Shown in pieces: positions 1-7,022 of a stretch of DNA of 64,000 bases. The stretch comes from Roseovarius mucosus DSM 17069. Its GTDB lineage: Bacteria; Pseudomonadota; Alphaproteobacteria; Rhodobacterales; Rhodobacteraceae. The position numbers were made by a program, and so were the translations under genes. The DNA lies in the NCBI RefSeq assembly GCF_000768555.3, contig NZ_KN293980.1, positions 344,947 through 408,946 on the forward strand. The letters are read 5' to 3'. How positions within the stretch are numbered: the stretch's first letter is position 1; every line of letters starts with the position of its first letter. Below the pieces are notes generated by a model. It made no database searches, had not been told where the DNA came from, and saw nothing but the letters and a program-made list of their open reading frames with translations.

Positions 1-433
1 GCGTGGTCTGGTCGGGTTGGTCACCGGGACGCTCGGTGATTTGCAGGAGGGGCAGATCGAGGCCGATCACGAGCCAGTCGGGTTCGGCTTCGGGATCTGT
101 GCCGCCTGCGGCCACGCGCAGCCGCCCGCAAGAGGCCCCGTTGAGGCGGATGCCGCCCGACCATTCCAGTTGCACCGCCACCTCGGGCGGGGCGAGCGCA
201 CCAAAGGCGTTCTGAAAGCCGACGCCGCAGGTGGGCAGCATCACCATCGCCTCGGCCAGCGGCACCTCGGGGGCGAGGACAATGGCGGCCATCAGGTGAT
301 TGGCGGTGACATTATGCACGATGAGGCCCGCGTCGCAGCCCTCAGCGGCCAGATCGCGGGCCACATCAAAGGGATGGGTCGCGCCGGTGACGGCGCGCCC
401 CGACATCAGGGGTGGAAAGCTGGGCGCGGTCAT
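1..433 (-). CDS. DUF4444-type, biotin/lipoate ligase-like protein (3' end beyond window)
   Basis: The frame opens at the ATG ending at 433 and stays open for 144 codons to the window edge, so the C-terminus is missing. The protein begins MTAPSFPPLMSGRAVTGA and contains CGVGFQNAFGALAPPEVAV. From memory this matches the roseobacter protein annotated as biotin/lipoate A/B ligase family with a DUF4444 tail. The ATG overlaps the stop of the mrp gene in an ATGA junction, so the two are probably translationally coupled. I see no metal-binding or membrane motif in the visible part. Assignment of the family is fairly good; the enzymatic role is not established from what is visible. Confidence 0.7.
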   Translation of the reverse strand, partial: MTAPSFPPLMSGRAVTGATHPFDVARDLAAEGCDAGLIVHNVTANHLMAAIVLAPEVPLAEAMVMLPTCGVGFQNAFGALAPPEVAVQLEWSGGIRLNGASCGRLRVAAGGTDPEAEPDWLVIGLDLPLLQITERPGDQPDQTT

Positions 434-1494
434 GCCAGCCCTGCGTTGATGAGGTGGCGGGCCACCTCGCGGAAGGCCTGCGCCTGTGGGCTGTCGGGTT
501 TCGAGACCACGATGGGCGCGCCGCCATCCGAGGCCACGCGAATGTCGAGATGGAGCGGTATTTCCGCCAAGAGCGGCACGCCCAGTTTCTCGGCCTCTGC
601 CCGCACGCCGCCATGGCCAAAGACATGCTCTTCATGGCCGCAGTTGGAGCAGATATGCGTGCTCATGTTCTCGATCATGCCCAGCACCGGCACATGAAGC
701 TGGTTGAACATATCAATCCCCTTGCGGGCATCGAGAAGCGCCACATCCTGCGGTGTCGAGACGATGATCGCGCCATCCACCTGCGCCTTTTGCGCCAGTG
801 TCATCTGCACGTCACCGGTGCCGGGCGGCAGGTCCACCAAGAGCACATCGAGCGCGCCCCATTGCACCTGCATCAGCATCTGTTGCAGCGCGCCCATCAG
901 CATCGGGCCGCGCCAGACCACGGCCTGACCTTCGTTGGTCATGAGGCCGATGGACATCATCGTCACGCCGTGATTGCGCATGGGCAGGATGGTCTTGCCA
1001 TCGGGGCTGGCGGGGCGGCCCGAGACGCCCAGCATGCGCGGCTGGCTGGGGCCATAGACATCGGCATCCAAGAGGCCCACGCGCCGCCCCTCAGCGGCAA
1101 GGGCACAGGCGAGATTGGCAGAGACGGTGGATTTGCCGACCCCGCCCTTGCCAGAGGCGATGGCGATCAGGTGATTGACGCCGGGCACTTTTTCCGGCCC
1201 CTTCGGCTCTGCCTTGCGGGAGGGTTTGAGATCGGGCGGCGCCTTGGTCGAATGACCGGTCAGCACGACCGACACAGACTCCGCGCCTGAGAGCGCCTTG
1301 ACCGCCGCCTCGGCGGCATCGCGCACCGGGGTATAGGCCTGCGCCTTGGCCGGGTCGATTTCCAGCACGAAGCGCACGGTGCCGCCGTCGACCGTGAGGG
1401 CGCGCATCACGCCTGCGGCCACGATGTCCGATCCGCTGACCGGATCGGTGATATTTTTGAGCGCCTCAAGGACGCTCTCTCTTGTCAATGCCAC
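430..1494 (-). CDS. apbC: Mrp/NBP35-family P-loop ATPase, Fe-S cluster carrier (ApbC)
   Basis: This 354-residue protein is a cytoplasmic Fe-S cluster carrier that delivers [4Fe-4S] clusters to apo-enzymes. Residues 1-85 form a MIP18/DUF59-like domain, followed by a charged Pro/Lys linker. The deviant Walker A motif GKGGVGKST lies at residues 115-123, with the DADVYGPSQPRMLG switch region after it. The CSNCGHEEHVFG segment near residue 280 supplies the CxxC cluster ligands. Length is normal for the family. The start is GTG, just after the stop of the DUF6494 gene, and the 3' end overlaps the next gene by 4 bp, so the three form a leftward operon. A link to maturation of the nearby Fe-S-rich formate dehydrogenase is only inferred from location. 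Confidence 0.92.
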   Translation of the reverse strand: MALTRESVLEALKNITDPVSGSDIVAAGVMRALTVDGGTVRFVLEIDPAKAQAYTPVRDAAEAAVKALSGAESVSVVLTGHSTKAPPDLKPSRKAEPKGPEKVPGVNHLIAIASGKGGVGKSTVSANLACALAAEGRRVGLLDADVYGPSQPRMLGVSGRPASPDGKTILPMRNHGVTMMSIGLMTNEGQAVVWRGPMLMGALQQMLMQVQWGALDVLLVDLPPGTGDVQMTLAQKAQVDGAIIVSTPQDVALLDARKGIDMFNQLHVPVLGMIENMSTHICSNCGHEEHVFGHGGVRAEAEKLGVPLLAEIPLHLDIRVASDGGAPIVVSKPDSPQAQAFREVARHLINAGLA

Positions 1495-1495
1495 G

Positions 1496-1690
1496 TCAGT
1501 CCTGCCCTTTGATGATGCCGGTCACGGTATGCTCGATCTCCAGCCCCTCGACGGTCAGAACCACCTTGGCGGTGAATTCCTGTCCGGCGGTGGCCCCCTT
1601 CTTGCGCAGGCCGTCTTCGATGGCCTGTTGCGAGGTGACGCCCACCTGTTTGAGGAATTTGCGCATCGACATGTTGAAATCGTCACTCAT
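1496..1690 (-). CDS. DUF6494 family small protein
   Basis: This is a 64-residue acidic/basic soluble protein that starts MSDDFNMSMRKFLKQVG. It contains the conserved-looking block TSQQAIEDGLRKKG and ends TVTGIIKGQD. I recognise it as the alphaproteobacterial DUF6494 type. It has no signal peptide, no cysteines and no membrane segment. An AGGGAGAA-like ribosome site (GGGAGAAACC on the minus strand) lies just upstream of the ATG. It is the first gene of the leftward DUF6494-mrp-DUF4444 cluster and its stop lies 1 bp before the GTG of mrp. Its function is unknown; constant association with mrp would suggest a helper role, but that is inference. Confidence 0.8.
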   Translation of the reverse strand: MSDDFNMSMRKFLKQVGVTSQQAIEDGLRKKGATAGQEFTAKVVLTVEGLEIEHTVTGIIKGQD

Positions 1691-1753
1691 CGGTTTCTCC
1701 CTTTGCTGATCTGAATGCTTGACGCCGATATAGGCGGTTTTCTAGGCTTGGGT

Positions 1754-2533
1754 ATGCGCCTGTTGATGACCCTCTGCGATCGGCTGTCCCGGACCGCGAT
1801 GCTGTGGCTTGCGGTGGTCCTGTTGCTGCTGCCCGGCATGGGCCGCGCCGATGACAAGCGGTTTCGCCTGAGCGCGCCCGAGGCCTTGGTGCAGAGCGGG
1901 CTCTTGCAGTATATCGTGCCGCGTTTTGCGCTCAAGGTCGGGGTGCGGGTCGAGGTGGTGGACGAGGGGACCGAGGCCGAGATCACGTTGGGCCAACACG
2001 AGGGCCGCGCGGTATTCGAAGGGGCGGGCGCAGTCTGGCGCATGGGCGTGAGCGGCACGCATCCGGGGGCGGCACGGTTTGCCGACTGGCTGACATCCGA
2101 GATCGGGCAGCGCACGGTGACAAGCTATGAGGTGGCCGGAGTGGCCCCGTTTCGCCTGCCGCAGGTTGTGGAAGAGGCCGAGGCGACGGTGGTCTTTGAG
2201 GGCGATCCCGCCGTGGGCAAGCGGGTGTCCTTGCTGCAATGTGGACGCTGTCACGTGGTGGCCCCCGAGAACCGGATGGGGGCTATCGGTTCGACCCCGT
2301 CCTTCGCCGTGTTGCGGACCTTTGCCGATTGGGATGCGCGTTTCCAGAGCTTTTTTGCGCTCAAGCCGCATCCTGCCTTTACCCAAGTGGCCGGTGTGAC
2401 CCAGCCCTTTGCCCACCATCTGCCCTCGCCGATTTCGCCCATCGAGGTCACGCTCGATGAGTTGGAGGCGATCATCGCCTATGTGGCGGGGCTGGCCCCC
2501 GCCGATCTGGGCGCGCCGATCCAAGTTCAATGA
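1754..2533 (+). CDS. TupA-like periplasmic binding lobe fused to class I cytochrome c
   Basis: Using the ATG at 1754 gives 259 residues beginning with a signal peptide (hydrophobic core TAMLWLAVVLLLLPG, cleavage near GRADD). A longer start at 1715 is possible but would put extra residues before the signal. Residues 33-135 (RFRLSAPEALVQSGLLQYI... VGVRVEVVDEGTEAEI... ARFADWLTSEIGQ) resemble part of a tungstate/molybdate binding protein of TupA type. The C-terminal part has one heme c motif, CGRCH, at residues 163-167. A later MGAIGS/HPAF region could supply the distal Met, but this is not certain. The gene converges with the poly-ferredoxin gene, overlapping its 3' end by 7 bp. A role in passing electrons from formate oxidation, or in sensing Mo/W, is inference. 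Confidence 0.72.
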   Translation: MRLLMTLCDRLSRTAMLWLAVVLLLLPGMGRADDKRFRLSAPEALVQSGLLQYIVPRFALKVGVRVEVVDEGTEAEITLGQHEGRAVFEGAGAVWRMGVSGTHPGAARFADWLTSEIGQRTVTSYEVAGVAPFRLPQVVEEAEATVVFEGDPAVGKRVSLLQCGRCHVVAPENRMGAIGSTPSFAVLRTFADWDARFQSFFALKPHPAFTQVAGVTQPFAHHLPSPISPIEVTLDELEAIIAYVAGLAPADLGAPIQVQ

Positions 2534-4482
2534 TCCTTGCGCTTGGTCAGGTAATCCTCGGTACGGCGCACGCGCGGCCGCTGACCCAGGGCAAAGGGAT
2601 TGTCGGCCGAGTTGAACTGCGCGTTGATGCGGCAACCCTCGCACATCTGGATCATGCGCGCCGCATCTGACGTGGCAAACATCGCGTGCTTGCCCGCGAG
2701 TTTCTCGGTGATGCGCTCAATCGTGGCCTTGGAGCCAAAGAGCGTGCCGCACTCGATGCAGGCAAAGGGTTCTTCTTCGTTCAACACCACTTGGGTGAGC
2801 GCCGTGTCGTCGAGGTTCATGCGCGGCTCCAGCGTAATCGCCTTTTCCGGGCAGATCGTGGCGCAGATGCCGCATTGCAGGCAGGCATCCTCTTGAAAGC
2901 GCAATTGCGGTTTGTCCTCGTTGTCCATCAACGCGCCCGAGGGGCAAAGCGAGACGCACGACAGGCAGAGCGTGCAGGCGTCGGTATTGACCAGCACTGC
3001 GCCGTATGGTGCGGTGGCGGGAAGGGGCAGGGTGCCGCCCGAGGGATTGAGGGATTTGGCGGCGAGGCGCGCCACCTGCCTGCGGCTGCCCATGGGTAGA
3101 ACCGGGGTCGCAATGGGGGCGGGTGGTGTGGCACCGTATAGCGCATCGCAGAGCGCGTCGGGGTCGCCGAGGTCAAGAAGATGCACAGTGTCCGCCCCTG
3201 ACATGGCCTGTGCCAGCGGCACCTCTTGATCGAGCGCGTCGCGTTCTGTGGTGGGGGCGAGCAGGATCGCCACATCGGCAAAGCCCGAGGCGAGAGCTGC
3301 GAGGATTTCGGCATGGCCAAAGCCCGCAAGCGCCGAAACCTCCAGCGGGATCACATCGGCGGGCAACCCGCGCCCGTGGCGGGCGGCAAGGCGGATCATC
3401 TCGGCCCCGTGGGTGGCGTCATGGACCAACAGGCGAGGGGCGGTGCCGCCAGCCTTGCGATAGGCCTGCGCCAACGTTTGAATGCGGCGAAAGATCATGT
3501 CAGGCGGCGGCGAGTCATAGGTGATGGCCCCCGAGGGACAGCGTGCGGCGCAGGCCCCGCAACCCGCGCAGATCATCGGATCAATGCTGACGTGATCGCC
3601 ATCCGGGCTTATCGCGCCAGTGGGGCAGATATCGAGACATTTGCTACACCCGGTCTGTTCGGCGCGGGAATGGGCGCAAATGAGCGGCTCAAGCGCCACG
3701 TAAAGCGGCTTTTCGAAGGTGCCGATCATCTGGGCGGCCTGAAAGACCGCGTCGGAGACCGCATTCAGGCTGCCGGGATCGGCGCGCAGGTAGCCTTCGC
3801 GCTTTTCCGGGGCGGGAAAGAGCGGCGTGCCGCCGCGCAGGTCAAGCAGGACGTCGCATTGCGTCTGTCCACCGTCGCGCGGCGCAGTCCAACGCAGCGC
3901 GCCGCGCCCGGCGGGATTGACTTGTTGCAGCGCGTCGATGCGCAGCTCGAACTGGCCGAGCGTGCCGCTGGCCTGCGTGATCCGGCCCCGGATCGCGTCG
4001 AAATCGCGGCTCTCGGGCGGGTCGGTCTCGTCCGTCAAAAGCACCGTGACCCCAAGGAGTGGGGCCAGTTTTTCGGCGGCAGGCAGCGCGACATCCGAGG
4101 CCCCAAGGATCAGGCACAGTCCCTCGGAAATGACATCCACGGTCTTTTGCGGCGGGCTGGGCAGGCTGGCTTCGGCCAGGAGAGCGGCCATTTTGGGTAG
4201 TTTTGAGGCCGGATCATCCGACCAACCGGCCCTGTCGCGCAGGTCGATGAGGGGGGGGCTGTCCACCTCCAGATCGGCGGCCAGATCCTCGAACATGCGG
4301 GCCTCTTGGGTGCAGCAAATAATTGCCTCGCCGGTAGCAATGGCCTTGGCTGCGGCCTCGATTTCATCGGTGCAGAGCGCACTATGCCGCCGCGAACAGC
4401 CCAAGCCGGTGGCCTTGGAGAGCCCCTCTGGGTCGAGCGTTTGGGTTGCGGAACAATCGCACAAAATCAGGTGTTTAGGCAT
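2527..4482 (-). CDS. Poly-[4Fe-4S] ferredoxin-domain protein of formate dehydrogenase locus
   Basis: Starting from the ATG at 4482 (MPKHLILCDC; a GTG at 4503 would add 7 residues) this is about 651 residues with no signal peptide, so cytoplasmic. Two ferredoxin modules are visible. One carries CSKCLDICPTGAI and CAGCGACAARCPSGAI near residues 290-330. The other carries CTLCLSCVSLCPSGAL and CLQCGICATICPEKAI near residues 510-560, giving four [4Fe-4S] sites. A later CIECG and a CEGCR pair near the C-terminus may bind metal. The same family sits beside DUF3305/DUF3306/TorD and fdh genes in other Rhodobacteraceae, which fits a redox or Fe-S assembly role for formate dehydrogenase. The exact electron partners are unknown. 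It is divergent from the DUF3305 gene. Confidence 0.85.
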   Translation of the reverse strand: MPKHLILCDCSATQTLDPEGLSKATGLGCSRRHSALCTDEIEAAAKAIATGEAIICCTQEARMFEDLAADLEVDSPPLIDLRDRAGWSDDPASKLPKMAALLAEASLPSPPQKTVDVISEGLCLILGASDVALPAAEKLAPLLGVTVLLTDETDPPESRDFDAIRGRITQASGTLGQFELRIDALQQVNPAGRGALRWTAPRDGGQTQCDVLLDLRGGTPLFPAPEKREGYLRADPGSLNAVSDAVFQAAQMIGTFEKPLYVALEPLICAHSRAEQTGCSKCLDICPTGAISPDGDHVSIDPMICAGCGACAARCPSGAITYDSPPPDMIFRRIQTLAQAYRKAGGTAPRLLVHDATHGAEMIRLAARHGRGLPADVIPLEVSALAGFGHAEILAALASGFADVAILLAPTTERDALDQEVPLAQAMSGADTVHLLDLGDPDALCDALYGATPPAPIATPVLPMGSRRQVARLAAKSLNPSGGTLPLPATAPYGAVLVNTDACTLCLSCVSLCPSGALMDNEDKPQLRFQEDACLQCGICATICPEKAITLEPRMNLDDTALTQVVLNEEEPFACIECGTLFGSKATIERITEKLAGKHAMFATSDAARMIQMCEGCRINAQFNSADNPFALGQRPRVRRTEDYLTKRKDH

Positions 4483-4503
4483 GTTTACCCCGGTGTTTGA
4501 CAC

Positions 4504-4830
4504 GTCTGGGAAGCGGACCGCACGGGCCAGTTTGGTCAGAGATTAGGCATGATTCGAAGCCCCCGTAAACCGCTATTCGAATCGTTTCATCCGCGAGGAT
4601 GGGGTGTTTGGGCGCGGATTTAAACCCGATTGATTCTATTTGTTTTCAGTGTCTTGTCATGCGGCAGTGCAGCATCGAAAAGGGCCAAGTGGACATTCTG
4701 TCCATCGGTGCCGCTTGCGCGTTTCGGGGTGGTTCAAAATGTCCGGTTCGGACTTTTTGTGGACGGTTGCACACAAAAAAGGCTTTGCGCGGTCAGGAAA
4801 CCAAACCAATCTGGCACTACGCAGCAAAGG
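4504..4830. promoter_or_regulatory. Divergent intergenic region with 8-bp inverted repeat
   Basis: This 327-bp gap separates the leftward ferredoxin gene from the rightward DUF3305-fdh cluster, so it should hold promoters for both. It is clearly more AT-rich than its surroundings. The arms GATTCGAA (4551-4558) and TTCGAATC (4576-4583) form an inverted repeat with a 17-bp spacer, which could bind a dimeric regulator. I could not assign convincing -35/-10 boxes. Reading frames here carry no family resemblance. Confidence 0.4.
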
Positions 4831-5437
4831 ATGCACCATCGCGTGACCTATCGCCACGAACCAAAGACGCTGGACAAGCAGATGATTGTGCCTTTGGGCA
4901 TTGTCGTGCGCCGCACGCCGGGCGTGACGCGCTGGGCGGCTTGGGCTTGGCGGGCGGTGGCCGTGCTGCCGGGGGGCGCCGCAGGCGGATTGGCGCGAAT
5001 TGCGGCGCGATGGGGAGGCCGTGGATTTCCACGCCGCAACCGTTCTTCTCGATCTGCATCACACCCAGACAGAGGCGTATTTGCAGGGGCTTTCGGCGCG
5101 CGTGCCGTCGGTCTTTGTGATCCTGCGCAACCGGCCCAATGCAGATGCGGAACGCGCGCCCTATGAGGTGGTGCTGGTCACGGCCTCGCCATTCGAGGCG
5201 CAGGACTATGCCGACAATGGCGATGATATCGTGGAAAAGGTGCCGATGCCCGAGGGTCTGGTAGCGCTGATCCGCGATTTCGTCGAGGCGCATCATGAGG
5301 AAGAGGCGTTTCACAAGCGCCGCCGCGACAAGCAGGCCGACGGACCGGCGCAAGATGGGATCGGGGACGCGCGCATCGTTCAGCCGCGTGACGTCTTTGC
5401 CACGCCCGAACGGATGCGCCGGGGGAGGCTAAATTGA
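4831..5437 (+). pseudogene. DUF3305 protein, frameshifted by one G (possible base-call error)
   Basis: The N-terminal half is read in one frame from ATG 4831 (or ATG 4882, MIVPLGIVVRRTPG). The C-terminal half is read in another frame (VDFHAATVLLDLHHTQTEAY to the TGA at 5435-5437). The frames meet at a run of six G at 4971-4976. Removing one G gives a continuous protein through VLPGAPQADWRELRRDGEA, as expected for DUF3305. The family is always found with DUF3306 and TorD beside formate dehydrogenase. It is presumed to help cofactor insertion or maturation, but its role is unproven. The C-terminus is Arg/Lys-rich. Two other genes in the window have the same kind of lesion, so an error in the sequence is likelier than true loss. 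Confidence 0.75.
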
Positions 5438-6051
5438 GCCGGGGTGCAGATTTCTGGTCCCGTCGCAAAGCACGGGTCGAGGCGGAGGCGCGGGAAGAGG
5501 CGCGGCTTGAGGAAGAGCGTGCGCTTGCGGCTCGTGAGGCCGAGCTTGAGGAAAAGACCGACGCCGAGTTGTGCGAGGAACTGGGTCTGCCTGATCCCGA
5601 CGCGTTGCAGATGGGCGATGATTTTCGCGCCTTCATGGACAAGGCCGTGCCCGAGCGTTTGCGGCGGCGGGCGCTGCGGCGGCTCTGGGTCAGCAATCCG
5701 GTTCTGGCCAATCTCGACGGTTTGGTCGATTACGCCGAGGACTACACCGATGCCGCCATGGTGGTGCCTGATATGAAGACCGCTTATCAGGTGGGTAAGG
5801 GTATGCTGGCGCATGTGCAGGAAATGGCGCGCCAAGCCGAAGCGCTGGCCAAGGGCCCCGAAGAGGCGGAGGCGGTAGCCGAAGCCGTGGTCGAAGAACC
5901 CGACAGCGCAGAGGTTGAAGCTGAGGCCTCGCAAGAGATGGCCGTTGCCGAGGTCGAGGTCGAGACAAATACGGCGCAGGACGATACCTCGCTGCCGCCA
6001 CGCCGCAGGATGCGGTTTCAATTCGATGATCAGCCCGGAGTATCCGCATGA
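5434..6051 (+). CDS. DUF3306 protein of formate dehydrogenase maturation locus
   Basis: This 205-residue cytoplasmic protein starts with TTG at 5434, overlapping the DUF3305 stop. A strong GGGGGAGG ribosome site 5 bp upstream decides this start. It opens MSRGADFWSRRKARVEAEA and continues as a highly charged helical segment. A globular core around LCEELGLPDPDALQMGDDF and WVSNPVLANLDGLVDYAEDY is typical of DUF3306. The C-terminal third is Glu/Ala-rich low-complexity sequence. The next gene (TorD-like) overlaps its stop by 4 bp. The family is known only by association with formate dehydrogenase; its function is unproven. Confidence 0.88.
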   Translation: MSRGADFWSRRKARVEAEAREEARLEEERALAAREAELEEKTDAELCEELGLPDPDALQMGDDFRAFMDKAVPERLRRRALRRLWVSNPVLANLDGLVDYAEDYTDAAMVVPDMKTAYQVGKGMLAHVQEMARQAEALAKGPEEAEAVAEAVVEEPDSAEVEAEASQEMAVAEVEVETNTAQDDTSLPPRRRMRFQFDDQPGVSA

Positions 6052-6677
6052 CCCAATCTGAGGCGCTCATGACCCAAGAGGCCGTCTTGCCCGAGATTGC
6101 CGCAGAGGACGCGCTGCGCGCTGATCTCTACGATTTTCTCGCGGCCATTCTGGCCCGCCCGCCGGGCGAGGCGCTGTTGGCGCAGACGGCCGCGCTGAGC
6201 GGTGATGCCACAAGATTGGGTGAGGCTGTCACCGCTCTGGCCCGCGTGGCTGGGGTGAGCAAGCCTGCCGGGGTCGAGCGCGAGTTCAACGCGCTCTTTA
6301 TTGGCCTCGGTCGGGGCGAATTGCTGCCCTATGCGAGCTATTATCTTACCGGGTTTCTCAATGAGAAGCCTTTAGCCGGGTTGCGCCGCGACATGGCCGC
6401 GCGTGGCATGACCCGCGCGCAGAATGTCTATGAGCCCGAGGACAACATTGCCTCGCTCATGGAAATGATGGCGGGGATGATCCGGGGGCGCTTTGGCAAG
6501 CCCGCGACGCTGATCGAACAACAGGCGTTCTTTGGCAAGCATATCGGCCCTTGGGCCGGGCATTTTTTCACGGATTTGGAGGCTGCGAACAGTTCGGTTC
6601 TCTATGCCTCGGTCGGCGCGGTCGGTCGGGTGTTCATGGAGATCGAGGCGCAGGGCTTTCGAATGAGCGGGGCGTAA
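6048..6677 (+). CDS. TorD/DmsD-type molybdoenzyme chaperone
   Basis: This is a 209-residue, all-helical cytoplasmic protein with the TorD family signature blocks: a central VEREFNALFIGLGRGELLPYASYYLTG and later YEPEDNIASLMEMMAGMI. The EPEDNI-like motif is the known hallmark of these redox-enzyme maturation proteins. It should bind the twin-arginine leader of the formate dehydrogenase catalytic subunit and hold export until the molybdopterin cofactor is in place. Its ATG overlaps the DUF3306 stop. It is followed 54 bp later by the small Tat peptide gene and then fdhA, which supports this pairing. Confidence 0.9.
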   Translation: MTQSEALMTQEAVLPEIAAEDALRADLYDFLAAILARPPGEALLAQTAALSGDATRLGEAVTALARVAGVSKPAGVEREFNALFIGLGRGELLPYASYYLTGFLNEKPLAGLRRDMAARGMTRAQNVYEPEDNIASLMEMMAGMIRGRFGKPATLIEQQAFFGKHIGPWAGHFFTDLEAANSSVLYASVGAVGRVFMEIEAQGFRMSGA

Positions 6678-6731
6678 GCCCGTATCGCAACCGGCGGAGC
6701 GATCCGTCACAACGAGGGGAGGGAGACCTTC

Positions 6732-6923
6732 ATGACCCGGAAGACCGAGGCTGGCAGCAGCCGCCGTGATTTCCTTAAACTGGCCGCCACCGGTGCGCCC
6801 GCTGTCGCGGTCGCGACCGTGGTCTCGGCTGGCGACGCGCAGGCCGCAGAGCCTGACCTGACATCGGATCGGATGCAGGACACCGCGCATACCCGCGCCT
6901 ATTTCGAGAGCGCCCGCTTCTAG
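6732..6923 (+). CDS. Small Tat-signal peptide of formate dehydrogenase region
   Basis: This 63-residue peptide has a twin-arginine leader (SSRRDFLKLAATGAPAVAVA, residues 9-28) with an AQA cleavage site near residue 38. It leaves a mature tail of only about 25 residues, ending YFESARF. A GGGAGGGAGA ribosome site precedes the ATG. It matches the short formate-dehydrogenase-region Tat-target family that lies directly before the catalytic subunit gene in many proteobacteria. It may be a small periplasmic accessory subunit of the complex. What it does is not known. Confidence 0.85.
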   Translation: MTRKTEAGSSRRDFLKLAATGAPAVAVATVVSAGDAQAAEPDLTSDRMQDTAHTRAYFESARF

Positions 6924-7022
6924 GACCGGACGCCCGTCAACACTGGCACGGGGCATAGTGCCCGCAATGTCAGGGACAATCGCAGTACCCAGCCCAAGAG
7001 GGCCCAGGGAGGAGAGAGAAAC

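Noticed and set aside
412-1290. 292-codon plus-strand frame opposite mrp
   Set aside because: It is antisense to a clear Mrp ATPase; no recognisable protein features.
4960-5010. Programmed ribosomal frameshift in DUF3305
   Set aside because: No slippery heptamer with a downstream stimulatory structure is evident. Two unrelated genes show the same one-base excess, so sequence error is simpler.
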